This document shows, piece by piece, positions 22,376 to 33,932 of a stretch of DNA of 64,000 bases. Both the position numbers and the translations under genes were made by a program. The stretch's first letter is position 1. Each line of letters opens with the position of its first letter. The notes under the pieces are model-generated. The model was not told the DNA's origin, did no database searches, and was given only the letters and a program-made list of their open reading frames with translations. Origin of the DNA: Paramyrothecium sp. XJ0827 (lineage: Eukaryota; Ascomycota; Sordariomycetes; Hypocreales; Stachybotryaceae); the NCBI GenBank assembly GCA_020881915.1, contig JAJFPB010000007.1:3410001-3474000 (forward strand). The letters run 5' to 3'.

Positions 22376-23463
22376 TTAGGTCACAAGTCCCTTCTTGGAC
22401 TACAAACATGCATTAACATTGCTTGTCTGGCTCCCCTAGGCCAGGGCCGATTGGGATTGCGGGGACAACTTACAAGGTGCTCCCAAAGCTTCGTCGTCAG
22501 GAGATCGGGCATGGTGTACAGATCGATCGAGAACTCGCCGGCTTCAGTCAGGTCGTTCACTATTAGCCACGGGACCACGATCAACAATTGGCGAAACCCC
22601 CTCCGCAGCAGAGGTCTGCGGTTTGCCGGGGTACGGAGGCCCAAGACTCACCTTCGACGTCACTCCTAATATACGTGTCGGGTCCCTTGTTCTCGTTGAT
22701 CAGCTGGATCACGCGCAGCAGGTCGTCCTCCTCCAGCTTCTCGAGCGCCTCGGCGATCTTCTCGAAGTCGAACTTTTGCGCGCCACCCTTCTTGGCTGCG
22801 AGGCCCTTCTTCTTTCCCGGCCGGTCCTCGTCGGTGGGGAGGGGCCCGGTCTCGCGCAGACGCTCCTGCAGGGCCTGCGATGGGTTCTTGAAGGTGACGG
22901 TGTGGGTGGCTTCGTACTTGGTCTGTTGGAAGTTCAGGTCGTGGAGGATGGGCTGGACCTTGGTCTTCTCCGTGGTGTAGCACTCGATGGTGATTTCGAA
23001 CTCGCCCCAACCCTCGTTGGTGCAGGTAAAGGGCGGCTTGGTGAAGGCTTTTGAGGGGGAAGCGCTGTCAGCAGAGGTAATGCTAGAGAAGATGCGCGTG
23101 CACACAAGTCCACGTCGCAGCCCGGGGGATTGGGAGAGACCGACTTTGGACGGGGTTCTCAAAGGTAGGATGCAGGTGGTAGACGACCTTGGTGAAGACG
23201 TCGGCTGGCCGCTCGTTGCCATCCTCATCCAAGATGTGCAGGCGCAAGCTCCACTCCCTCATGGGGAACTCCTCTACCGGAGATGGCTTGTTGCTGCCGA
23301 GGTTCGATTGTCAATAAAGCCAAGCTCCAGGATGCGGAAGAAACTCCGCCTAGATGCGCCTGCTGGAGCCCGGGGGAACTTACATGACATGTTGGTCCGT
23401 CACGACCTTGACCTTCCTCTGCTCGAAGTTAGCGGCCTGCTTGCGACGTAATCTCGGCGCCAT
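22376..23463 (-). CDS. taf14: YEATS-domain protein Taf14
   Basis: Shared subunit of TFIID, TFIIF, SWI/SNF, INO80 and NuA3 in yeast; its YEATS domain reads acylated histone lysines and its C-terminal ET-like domain binds partner subunits. Exons in reading order: 23384-23463, 23145-23293, 22652-23047, 22474-22541, 22376-22399; 238 residues (yeast Taf14 has 244). The YEATS domain spans about residues 15-135: FPMREWSLRLHILDEDG, FTKVVYHLHPTFENP, FTKPPF, NEGWGEFEI (Trp90) and LHDLNFQQTKYEATHTVTF. A lysine-rich linker (about 154-168) leads to the C-terminal domain with FEKIAEALEKLEEDDLLRVI, EAGEFSIDLYTMPDLLTTKL and the ending WEHLSKKGLVT. The HDLNF segment and the C-terminal domain separate it from Yaf9. 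Intron 2 (23048-23144) has a weak donor, GTCGGT, but the join gives NPVQTFTKPPF, which fits the family. The last exon codes only seven residues. Confidence 0.95.
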
Positions 23464-25831
23464 AATGATGTAGCAAGGGTTCTTGCGTCTGCTTAAGACC
23501 GCGCCCTCGCACAAGGTGAGAATATGGTGAGGTGGAGGGCCCTGCAATCACGATGGTGACGCTGCGTATCGAACGGCGACGGGCTGTGCAGGTGGATGAG
23601 ATGGCGCCACCGGCTCGTCCAAGCATGATGCAGAGAGAGCAAGAGAGGTAAAAGGAAGAAGTAGAAGAGTGAATTGGCCATGGTGAAGCTCGCTGTGTCG
23701 CATGGGCAGGCTCCCCGTCACTGCTGTGGTTGACAGCCGTGCCAGCTGGCCAGCAAAAGGCCGTGTGTGAGCCTCATCACCGACTGCCGTAACAGCCAAG
23801 GGAAGTGCAGTGCGTCTCGCCGCCGCGTGCAGAGCCGCGCAGTGAGTGGCAGCTGTCCGTTGCGATTCTTACCAGCTCTGCACGGGGACTCGGGCGGCCA
23901 TGTCCTCTTCACTCTCTTTTGTTTCTTCCCTCCCCGTCACCGACCTTTGGTCCGCGGCGCATGAGACGAGAGGGAAAATGTAGGCGGGATCGATGTATGA
24001 GAGATGCCAAAACAAGTAGGGAATTGCTCGACTTACTTCAACCAACATGGCGTGAGAGTTTTTTTTCTTGTTATTATTTTTTCACCAGGTTTTCTCCCTT
24101 CCGCCTCTTTCACAAGCCCACGCGGACAAGTCACTTTTCTTTCCTTTCAATACAAGAGAACCCGGCGAGTGGTGCAAAAAAAATGAAGATGAAAAAGGAT
24201 TCGGGCAAATTGGACCAAGGGGGTTGACGGAAGAAAAAGCTAAACAAGACTCATACAATGTCAATACCGCCCCTTCAATGACACGAGGGGGGTCGAGTCC
24301 CAGGAAAAGCTTCCACGGGAGAAAGAGAGAGAGAGAGAGAGAGAGGAGGAGGGGGGAAGAGGGAAGACAGGTGTGAAAGGGGTGGTTGGAAGAGGATTCC
24401 AGGAGGGAAAGGGACTTGGGGCTGCCGTGGAAAGGGAGAAGGGGAGACGAACGACGACGGACCTGGGGAGAGATAATCAGACGTCGGTTTGTTTGTCGTG
24501 GACGCAGCGCAGGGTTTTGGGGGGAAGGCTGAGAGACGGGAGTGTGACCGCGACCGCACAGGACCAGGACAAGGACAAGGACGCGGACGCATTCTCTTTC
24601 TTTGTCGCCCGGCGACACTGTGAGTGAGAGCGCCGACCCCCAATCCCCCATCCGCCCCCCCCCGAGCCTAAAAACACGACGCAAGGTACCTTCCCATGCC
24701 CATTGTTACCCAGTAATACCCACCAACCGCTGCCCGGAAGCCAGCCAACCACGACCCTGCTAGGGCATCCGTTGAGGTAGCGCACGTCCACCTCCGTCAG
24801 TGCTTGCTCTGCTGGGCTGGGCCCAACAGGCTTCCGAGGAAATTCGATGCACCCCGTGATGGGCGGCCAGCCTGTCTTTCTGTCTGTCTTTCTGTCTCTC
24901 CAGGTACCGCATCCATTCTGTATCGATGTGTGCAGAGCCTCAGGCACTCGTCAACCTCACAACATGACGGCCATTTACTGGACAGCCACGGCCATCTTGG
25001 TCGCAATTCTGTTGCCTCAGGAAATGAGCATTGCATCTTTTCGTTTTCTTTACTTTTGGCGCGCTGAGGACTAGGAAGTGTATATACTGTGTATCGTCCA
25101 ACGTGAACTTTACAAATACAAGAAGCTCAATCTCCTGCGAGCAGCATTGCTTGACTCTAAACCCTCGAAGAGCCATGACTGCCGACATTGACACAAGCAG
25201 TAGTCGTGCCCTGGTACCTTGTGATTGGCGCCGCAAAAGGCACATCCACATTTCAGCGTCTACTCAATGATGCCCTACTACAGTGCGATACTACACTCTT
25301 CAGTTGTTCAACTTTTGATTTTCTTTCTATCTGATGCTCTTGATGTACCTCCTCGGTCCATCATTCGTCCACGAGCCGGCCAGCTAAGGCCAGGGAAGCA
25401 CTTGCTCCCTCGCGCCTCTCTCCTACTGGCGGCTCGCACCCTCTCCTTGACCTCAGTTCTCATTCACTTTGCTTTTCTCATGTACAGGATTTCCCATCGC
25501 TCAGAGAAAAAGGAACAAAGAAGCGGACTTGGATATCTGCGGAAGAGCAGCTGGTGCTGGTGGGACCAGGGGATGGGGGTGCGGTGATTTACTGGGGTTG
25601 GTGCGTGGGAAGGGGGCTCATGGCAGTAGTCGGCGAGAAAGAGGAGAAATATTCCGAAGTTGGATATCTGATATTCTGCCCAACGCTGATGTGACTGTCT
25701 TGCCCGGTGTTGAGGGGATAAAGAGGGATGGTGTAATGGGGGGGTGGAGTGACTGGATCTAAAGCATTATCTCTGCGACTTCGGTACTCTCAGGACCGAG
25801 CCAGATTCATCTATGTACGTGGTAGGGGCGC
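23464..25831. other. Intergenic region between taf14 and the RanBP1 gene
   Basis: About 2.4 kb: taf14 promoter side from 23464 and the 3' region of the RanBP1 gene up to 25831. It contains a GA tract (24325-24346), purine-rich sequence at 24280-24480, and an imperfect CTGT/CTTT tract at 24876-24900. Open frames such as 24082-24684 minus are leucine/proline/serine-rich translations of the purine-rich tract. No gene recognised. Confidence 0.5.
24325..24346. repeat. (GA)n microsatellite
   Basis: Eleven uninterrupted GA units inside a longer purine-rich stretch. Confidence 0.9.
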
Positions 25832-27065
25832 CTAAGCAGTGCTGGCAGCGGCCTCCTCAGCCTTCTTGAAGATCTCCTCGTTGGCCTTCTGAGCCTTGAG
25901 GAACTCATCCTTGAACAAGTTGGCGTCTGCGGGACAAATCACGTTAGAACACGATACAGCACATGGGAAGGGCGCGGTGGCTGAACATACTCTCGGAGTT
26001 GGCGAAGCGGATGGCCAGGGTAACAGCCTCGGGCTCGCCCTCGCTCACATCGGCGGCGGCGTTCCACACCCAGCTTCGGTCGGAGCCGACGTTGGGGGCC
26101 AGCTTCATCTCAGGGACGACTAAGACAACCTCGTATCAGCAAGAGCTCATGACAGATCCAAGTGGCAGCGCGGGGAAAGGGTGGGACATACTGTAGTGGT
26201 TGGCGCAGACCTTGAGCGTCTTGTCGCGGCGCATGACCAGTCGCGTCTTCAGGTTGTCCTTGTGCTTCAGCAGCCTGACATCGCCAGTGCCGCGCTCCTT
26301 CCACTCGCTGCTCTCCTTGACGAACTTGAACAGCTTGGCGCGCATCTTGAAAAGCTGCTCCTCACTCTCCTCGTTGGTCTTTGTCTCGACCTTCTCCGTC
26401 AGCTTGATGACGGGCTCGAAGTGGACGTCCTCGGACTCGGGGGGAACGTCATCCTAAGAGAGAAATAGACTGTCAGATATGGCACCATCCACACGGGGAG
26501 GGTTGGAGATTCTTGCTTGCGTCACAAGCAGCATCAACAACTGGAAATTTTCGAAGGAAACATACATCGTCGCCCTCAGCCTTGGCAGCCTCGGCGGCCT
26601 CACGCTGGGCCTTGGCGCTGCCGGAGTTGTCGCCGCGGTCCTCCTCATCCTTCTTCTCCTTCTTGGCGCCGCCGCCAAACATGGAGAACACGGACGACGA
26701 GGTCAGGGCGGGCTTGTCGGCGGTGGTCTCGGTGGTGGCAGCGGGAGCCTAACCAAATCGCGTCAGCGTCAACGAACAAAGTTATCCATGCGTGTGCAAG
26801 GGGTGAACACGAGCAGCATGGGCTGGTCTAACAGCCATTCCCCACGTCCTACACCTCCATGCGATATCCTTGTGTACGGCTCATGGGGCCCACGATCAAA
26901 CAAGGAGGGGTAGAAACAGAGGGGAACAGGACAGCCTGCGCAACAATAGACGATGCGGTGCTTCGCTCGGCTCGGGAAAGTGTGTCGTACCTCGGTGGTC
27001 TCGGGCTTGGTCTCCTCAACCTTGGTCTCCTCGACCTTGGGCGCAGTGGCGTCGGCAGCAGACAT
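25832..27065 (-). CDS. yrb1: Ran-binding protein 1 (RanBP1/Yrb1)
   Basis: Cytosolic Ran-GTP-binding protein that, with RanGAP, releases Ran from export complexes and importins. Exons in reading order: 26991-27065, 26566-26748, 26192-26453, 25991-26119, 25832-25926; 247 residues. The first 90 or so residues are acidic/lysine-rich and contain [13 protein letters not shown]. The Ran-binding domain follows: [97 protein letters not shown] and [20 protein letters not shown]. The joins NHY/IVPEM and NSE/NANLFK restore family sequence. The tail [20 protein letters not shown] is short and charged. Intron 1 (26749-26990, 242 nt) is the longest in this window. Housekeeping gene; it lies downstream of the membrane-protein gene on the same strand. 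Confidence 0.96.
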
Positions 27066-27984
27066 CGTGGCGGGATAACTGCAAGTTTTTGGCTCGGTAG
27101 AAAACTGGTAGGAAGACCCTGTTAGCCAGAAACAGGGGACTTGTTAAGGAAGAGGGGAAGCAAAAAGCTGTCTCTTCTCGAGAAGACGCTTCTTCAAGGC
27201 GTGCATGGGAATATGGATGCGAGAACTCACGGTAGTAAAAGCTTATGCAGGTAGCTTCTGGTTGGTGATGGAGCTTTGGTGATAAGAAATTTGTTATGTT
27301 TGTGATGGATGCGGGTGCCTTATTTACGTTTCCCGGTAGGTCGTTCAGGCAGAGACAGCCCTCTTTTCTCCCTAATAAAAGTGCGAGCGGGAGAAAGGAC
27401 CTGTTTTGCCCCTCACCTGGCGGGGAGGGTGGAGGGGCCTGTGATTGGGAGTGTCCACCGCGTAGGTCACTGGCACAAGCAATTTCGCCCACGACGGTAC
27501 CTACCCGCGAAGATATTGGTGGCTTTGCTTGGTCGCTACCCCTGGCACTAAGGTAGGCAGTACTTGCTTGACCTTGAGGTACGCTGAGTTACATGCATCA
27601 AACTCGTGCATAAATTCGAATGCTGCCTCCAGCTCAGCCTATTTGTCCTGTCTTACCCTATACACCACATCTCCACGAACCCTCTGGCACAAACAAAACA
27701 TCACTTCACTTCACTCGCGACGTTTTGTCGGCTACTGCCCGCATTTCAATTTTCTCTTATTCATGTTCGGGGTCTTGAAGATGCATGGGGGTTGTGTTAT
27801 TAAAAAGCAAGCCTAACAAGCGGTATCTGCCAGTCCTTTACACAAATCTAAGGAAACCGAAAACTCCATCCTGAATCAACATCCGTTCCCTAAAAGTTTC
27901 ATAACCCGTGTGTCCCAATCGACCGGATGTCGTTTGTTCGTAACATGATACGCGAAAAAGAAGGGGGTAGTTTCGACACCGATC
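27066..27984. promoter_or_regulatory. Promoter region of the RanBP1 gene and 3' region of its upstream neighbour
   Basis: About 0.9 kb between two minus-strand genes in tandem. It includes AAGGTA/GGTACC words around 27497-27560. No gene seen. Confidence 0.5.
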
Positions 27985-29841
27985 CTACTCCTCGGGAACG
28001 CATTGCTGTACCCCTCGACGACCGCGGCTGGAAGTCCGCTGGCATCGACGACGACCCAGCATCTTGGCCCATGGCCGAGACGCAGAAGCCGGCTTCACGG
28101 CGGCATACTTGGCTTCTGCACTCGCCAACTTGGAAGCCAAAAAATCCCTAGCCTTGCGCTGATATTCGCCATGTTCCTCGGTCCTGCTTGTCACCTTCAG
28201 CCACCACAGCTTGGCCGAGATTTGTGCGTTGAGTAGGCCTATCTGTAGCTGGTCCCGTGCCTCGGCAACGCTAGGAAGATTTTGAGTAGCCTTTTCCGTA
28301 AGTTCATTGATATTGCGGGAAGCAGTGTCGGCTGCTTTGTTGACCTTCTCGAGCACGTCCTTCTTGGCGACCATGAACGATGTTTGAGCCGTGCCAAGTT
28401 TAGTGCCTAGAGCATCGGCCAGCTTGCCAGACAGTGTCTGCACATTGTGGCCCAAGTTATCAGTGACCTTCTCAAGGGATCGCTTGGCATTCCCAAAGCA
28501 CCGCTCTGCTTCCTGAGCAGCGGCGGGAACCAGTTCACCAAGGTCGAGAAGGCGCTTAGTTAGCTCCGAGGCCTCATCCAGAACGCCCAACTGAAAGTGA
28601 ACCTTAACCACTTTGTTAACCTTAGGGCGACAGGTAGACTTCACACCGAGTACAACAAATCCATGAGTATCCTTTTTAGAAAATTTGACGAGCAGACCCT
28701 CATTCACAGATTCAGTGACCGTGTTCACGCGGTCGTTGTTCCGCGTGGCAGTCACTTCCAAGCAGTTTTTGGAAAGCCATGCCTGCTTGGCAGTTGATGG
28801 GATGACGACCAGGACTTCACCGGGCGCCTTGGACTTGAATACGACATCGGGCTTGGCACCGAATAACCAGTTGTCCGGGGTAAAATCCTCTAATGGTATC
28901 AGGCCAACGCCATCGACGGCTGTCACACTTGGGCGGAGGGTAGAAGACGTGCTGCTGGACGTTAAAGATTGAACCGTTGTTGACTGAAGCGTAGGCACGA
29001 ATGTGGTTGGTTGGTCAAGAACAGGCTGTGTAGCTTGTGGATAGAGAGCTTGGAATAGTAGAATGAGCGCAGCGCCAAAGCAGAGTGGCGGAAGTGCGGA
29101 TGCTGCACGGGTATACACAGCGTCGAGTATCTGAGTGACCGCTGTCTTCATGAACTCGGTTGTTGTGGGGTAGATGTCGTCAGAGGACTCCGACGAGCCA
29201 TCAGTAGGCGAATCCTTGGGAAGGAGGACCTTGCTCGCCTCGGGAGTAGAAATGGATGGTGTCCTCAAGCTTTGCTGAGTATACTCCAGAGAGCAGCGAG
29301 ACCTCGCCTCATCATCTGACTCGGAATCGACGGCATCTGTGTGCTCGTTATCTGGGTCGTCTTGTACGTCGTCCTCAAGTTCGACAATCACGGCAGAACC
29401 GGTGGTGGGTTCAGGTCGTGGCTCTGTCTCGTCTAACACGGATTCATCGTCTTGTGTATGCTCGGTCCCCGCTAGACTGTGTGCATCGTCCGGCCGATGG
29501 AAGTCTAGCGAGCCGACAGACTCGTCCATGGACTCTGTGTAGTTGCCATCTTGAGATTCACTGTCGGTGCCCGAGATGAGCTCATATGTAGACTCGGATA
29601 GGCCGACGTCGTCGGTGGCGGTCGACGTCAGACGCATGATGTCAGGGTTGCTACTGGAGATCCAGTTGGCAAGATGACGGTTGCCTTGTGGGCGGGGGAA
29701 GCGAAGAGTCGGCTCGGATGTTGAGAGTTCGTGTGGAGTGGTAGACGGGGAACTCGAAGAAGGCTGATGACGCTGAGAGGATTCACGGCAAGAGTTAGGG
29801 TTCTCGGGCGGCGTGGAGGAGACGATATCCTGCTGTTCCAT
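27985..29841 (-). CDS. Unrecognised single-pass membrane protein with acidic N-terminus and helical C-terminus
   Basis: One uninterrupted frame of 618 residues that I cannot assign to a named family. Residues 1-245 are acidic and Ser/Thr-rich and look disordered. Within them lies STYELISGTDSES (84-96) followed by the polar stretch DESVGSLDFHRPDDAHSLAG. A single hydrophobic segment at about 249-267 (ALPPLCFGAALILLFQALY) is the only membrane span. Residues about 320-420 alternate hydrophobic and charged residues like a beta-rich fold (NWLFGAKPDVVFKSK, EVLVVIPS, GFVVLGVKST, KVVKVHFQLG). Residues about 420-582 look like a run of amphipathic helices (AEARDQLQIGLLNAQISAKL), and the tail is basic (GRRRCQRTSSRGRRG). 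The base composition resembles its neighbours, so no sign of transfer. The start at 29841 is the first ATG of the frame. The coding call is strong from length and composition; the function is unknown. Confidence 0.85.
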   Translation of the reverse strand: MEQQDIVSSTPPENPNSCRESSQRHQPSSSSPSTTPHELSTSEPTLRFPRPQGNRHLANWISSSNPDIMRLTSTATDDVGLSESTYELISGTDSESQDGNYTESMDESVGSLDFHRPDDAHSLAGTEHTQDDESVLDETEPRPEPTTGSAVIVELEDDVQDDPDNEHTDAVDSESDDEARSRCSLEYTQQSLRTPSISTPEASKVLLPKDSPTDGSSESSDDIYPTTTEFMKTAVTQILDAVYTRAASALPPLCFGAALILLFQALYPQATQPVLDQPTTFVPTLQSTTVQSLTSSSTSSTLRPSVTAVDGVGLIPLEDFTPDNWLFGAKPDVVFKSKAPGEVLVVIPSTAKQAWLSKNCLEVTATRNNDRVNTVTESVNEGLLVKFSKKDTHGFVVLGVKSTCRPKVNKVVKVHFQLGVLDEASELTKRLLDLGELVPAAAQEAERCFGNAKRSLEKVTDNLGHNVQTLSGKLADALGTKLGTAQTSFMVAKKDVLEKVNKAADTASRNINELTEKATQNLPSVAEARDQLQIGLLNAQISAKLWWLKVTSRTEEHGEYQRKARDFLASKLASAEAKYAAVKPASASRPWAKMLGRRRCQRTSSRGRRGVQQCVPEE

Positions 29842-32800
29842 AACGAGGTGTAAAGGGTCAGCGCTTTCGGCCGTCTCACATCATACTATCGAGGATCTGG
29901 AATCTCGCAACTCGTTGGGGACGAAAAAGTGAGAAAGTCTGGAGGCGAGACTTATATGCGAGGAGAGAGCTAAAGGATGAAGGCGGGCAGGCGTGCACTT
30001 CCGGAGACGAGGAGCTAGGACGGGGGATATGTGTAAGGGAAGAGGCGACGGGCGACAAAGAAGTGTAGGGATGAACTGACCACCATGAAGTTCTGAGGAA
30101 TACACAGAGACGATCCAACAAATCAAGACGATTCAAGAGCAGCGGCAGGGGAAGGGAATGAAAGTGCGAGACCAACAAGGTGAGGCAAGGTTCGACAGTC
30201 GAGCCCGATATCGAACCGCGTTCCGCCGCTGCCTGCCCACCACTTTGAGACCGGGAACCTGAGGCTGCCTTGAACGGGGAAAGCTATTACATACCTTTAC
30301 CTTTCTGGACCAGTCGGCGGCTGCTGCTGCTACTGCGACTGCGGGGGTTTTGGAGGGGCCCAGGCGAACAAGGGTAAAGCCAAGGCAAAAGGTTCCGGTC
30401 GGGAGATGAGGTTCTGCTATCAAGAGTGACAACGAGGTGCGTGATCAGCACTGTGGCGATGGGTGTATCGACGGATAGGTTGCGGCGACCACGCGAGAGC
30501 CTAGCGGGTACAGTACGCTGGGTGAGGTAGGCGAGGCGAGAGCTTAACAACCGAGCGGTTCCGCGGTAAGATTTGGGAAGTGGGAGGAAGAAACACCAGA
30601 AAACCCGATGGCTAGAGGAGCAGAATAGTGCCGCGATGAGAGCACACAGTCAGAGTATCTTGAGCGATGGAGGGGCGCAAGGGCAGCTGAGTATGGTGAC
30701 GTTTTGAGGAATGACACGGCAAGGCAAGGCAAGGTAGGGATCAGGAAATGCCATATCCAGCGCCGATAAGGCCGTAGGCATCCCCAAAGTGGTAGACTAC
30801 GTTATGCGCTGTCACTTGCCCCTCCAAAACAACCCCTCCCCTCACCCAGCTGTATGAAGACATAACACAGGCAACATGCACTATTGTGACGGAAGCCTCT
30901 GTGCCATGGCTACGCGAGTGGAAAATGGCGCCTCTGCTGCCTTGCCTGCCTGCCTATCAAGGTCTCCTTCTGCGACGAATGGCCGGCGTAAATGGAAGTT
31001 ATACATGGCATTTGCAGCGTGGAATCCACTTTGGAAACATCCTTATCGCATGAAGAGGCCCCACCACGGAAGTCGAGGTGCGCACCTTGAACAAACCACC
31101 TCAAACGACGACGTGCGAGTTATTCCACCGGTGAGGCACGCCCAAATACCAGAGTTGCGGCTTTAAACGCCCACAGATGAGGCCAAGTTGGCCGCGGGGG
31201 GGGACACAAGCGTAGGTCCTCGCCGAACAAAAGTGCCCAGATTTCGAAAAACACACGGTGATGCATCTTGGAGGTACAGTAAGTTATCTTGAAGCTAAGG
31301 TAGGGACTCGGATCACATGGACATGCACCACCCTCTGGGCTGACGGACCCAAAGCTAAGCTAAAAGGTAACCCCGCTGACGCTGCGTGCTGCGTGATGCG
31401 CGATGCGGGGCACCCCGAGCTCTCGTAGGCTAAGGTATAACAACCCAAGGCCAAAGCCGTGCACCACTTAAATCGACGGCTGCGGGGCTGGGGGGGAGAG
31501 AATCGAGGACTGTTTCACGATGGGAGTGAATAGCACGTCACTTCTCAACCAGACTCCAGACAAGGATCATCGAAGGAAACCAGCAAGCGCTTGGAGCGTC
31601 AAATAGACAGGCTTCGACAACTGCCGTTTTAGACGAAGCAACTGCTGCTACTGTAATCTATTCGTTTCCGATCGTGCTGGTTTCAATCTTTCTTTCTTCC
31701 GACTCTCGCCGTCCATTATGCTTGAAACACAACCATCTCTTGCCGTCCACATGACACGACACTTCACTTGAACCAGGAGTGTGGGCCATAATGCGGGTAT
31801 CTGTAGCCCACAGAAATCATCAGCAAGCAGGGCCAGCTAACCTGTCAGGACTGTGGCAGTGAAGAACGCTCCGTGAATAGCCCCGGTGCTGCGGACTGAC
31901 CTGGACTGCGCGCAAGAGGTAAAGCAAACCGCTCGAACAAGAACGCATTGTCCCGAGATGCGCACACCTGGGCTTATCCGAGCCGTCCGCCAACGCCCGT
32001 CAACCTCAGAGCCGGCCAACGTCTCGTGACCGTATTATAGCCAGACCCGCCAACACCACCGCGCCTCACCCCAGCATACCTAAGCGCAAAACTCCCACAG
32101 CCCATCATAGTCGTGGTTCCGAGTCGCCCATTGCCAGTGCCGCGCTCGTGCTCCCCATGTCGTTTGCGCGTTGGACAGCCCCCAAGTAGGATTGCACACC
32201 CGGCTGCGCCGTTGAACATAGGGCGGACACGAGCTCCGCCCACCCTACACGAGGTTACAAGGGTCCCTTTGTTTTCGAAACAATTCCTTGTGGTCAGAGC
32301 GTGCAGTGGCAACCACAACTTGGCATGGCGAGACAAAGATGACTGTTCAATGATCCCTGCGATCAACGCAGCTGCTTGTTTGAGAATAAGTAAAATCTAA
32401 GCACTAGTGTGTGTACAACGGCTGATTATCTATACCGCACATGGTCGGGTGCAACAAGATAGACAAGTGAAAGCAAAGTCCCCAGACCACTCCTGCAATG
32501 TACTGTACCAATCCGTGAGAAATGTTCCGAGTTCGCTCTATGTGATTCTGCCCCAAAACCCTCGTCTACACGCTACCGACGAGCATGTCTTCCAGACGAT
32601 GCGCCTCAAGAACCGTGGCCTGTGACCCCCTTGCATCGTGTGCTCGCATATGCTTGACCCTTCTGTGCCATCGACTCCAAAGTCGAGAAATACCCCAAGA
32701 AAACAATAAAAAGATGACTTAAATGGAAGAGATTACAGCATAATCTCCAAAACTGTTGCGTCGATGCAAATGATGCTGGGTATCGTCTAAAAGCAAAGTA

Positions 32801-32995
32801 ACATCCGTGACAACGCAGCGCCGTTCCCCTGAGCAACCCCGGCTCTTATGCCCGATTTCCAAGTTTGTAGCCAAAGAAGACTTTTGTTGGTGTTTCCAAT
32901 CCTCGCACGCTTTCCCATCCGTAGCCGTTGAATGCACAGAAAGAGAGGCAGAGATAAAAGAAGAGGAATAAAGCAACGGTAGAGTCCGAAGGCGC
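29842..32995. other. Intergenic region between the membrane-protein gene and the phosducin-like gene
   Basis: About 3.2 kb. 29842-30760 is the promoter and leader side of the membrane-protein gene, purine-rich on the plus strand, ending in AAGGCAAGGCAAGGCAAGG around 30719-30737. The remainder (30760-32995) has scattered AAGGTA words (31270-31300, 31435) and no recognisable gene or RNA. Confidence 0.5.
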
Positions 32996-33932
32996 CTATA
33001 GCACCCTGTGCTTTTGCAGGATCTGCTTCAAAGCAGTGGCGCCGAAGCTGTCCTCATCAGGGATCATCTCGATGATGCCTGTGAGGTTGGCGAACAGATC
33101 GCCTTGGTTCCTGTAGGCGAGGAGGGCAGGAACGGCGGCGTTGTCGAACTCAATGTCCTCATAGTGGACCTTGACAAAGTGGATGGTGGGATTGTTCTTG
33201 ACGATGGGCAACAAAGCCGACTCAACTGTTGCTGAGACATCGCACTGTTTGGGTTGATTAGTTTATCTCTTTCATGGAAGTGAAGACGAATTTGGAACCA
33301 CTACTTACGGCATGATCGTAAACAAAGACAACAACGGTTGTGTCTCTGCTGACCTTCTCGATGGCGTCGAGGTAGCCCATGGCATCGACTTCGTCCAAGC
33401 GTCCATAGACTCGCACGCTAGGGCTGGTCCTTCGTGTGCGGATGGTCTTGCTGGCCTCGCTCTCAAGCTCGCGCCTGCGGCTCTCACGCCACTCCTGCAG
33501 GAACGTCTCCTCCTCGGCATTGTCTGGGCTGCTGCTGTGAAGATCGTCGTCGGTCTCGCTGCCGCTGCGGCTGCGCGAGCCGGAGCTGTTCTGGACGCCG
33601 TCGAGGCCGAAGACACTGCGGCGGGCGGCGCGGACACGGTTCATCCACTTGTTGCGGCGGGCGCTCTCGTAGTGGCGGGCATCGTTGATGACGCCCTTAA
33701 CGCCGGTAGAGTGGTTGCTGTCGAAGGAGACGGGGGGCAGCTGCAGCTGCGTCGGGGCGGTGGTCATGCGCATGGCGGCGTCTATCTGAGAGTTGCGGTA
33801 GTGGTCTTCTTCGGAAAGGTCCTCCTGGGGCCTGAGGTCCGAGTCGTCGCGGTCTTCAGGGTGAAGAGTCTCGCGATAGGTGTTCTTGGAGATGAGGTCG
33901 TTGAATTCGTCTTGGGCAGCGGTCGAAGACAT
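32996..33932 (-). CDS. phlp1: Phosducin-like protein, class I (PhLP1/BDM-1 type)
   Basis: Co-chaperone that works with CCT to fold G-beta and assemble it with G-gamma; in Cryphonectria the homologue BDM-1 is needed for normal G-beta levels. Exons 33309-33932 and 32996-33244 (intron 64 nt) give 290 residues. The N-terminal helix motif TGVKGVINDARHYESA (residues 76-91) matches the conserved TGPKGVINDWRxFK G-beta-binding helix of phosducins. A basic/serine-rich linker leads to the thioredoxin-like domain at about 175-290: RLDEVDAMGYLDAIEKVSRD, TVVVFVYDHACDVSATVESA, PTIHFVKVHYEDIEFDN, VPALLAYRNQGDLFANLTGI. Position -4 relative to the usual KGVINDW is normal, but the Trp is replaced by Ala here. 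The next gene upstream is the G-beta gene, on the same strand, 6.6 kb away. Confidence 0.93.
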
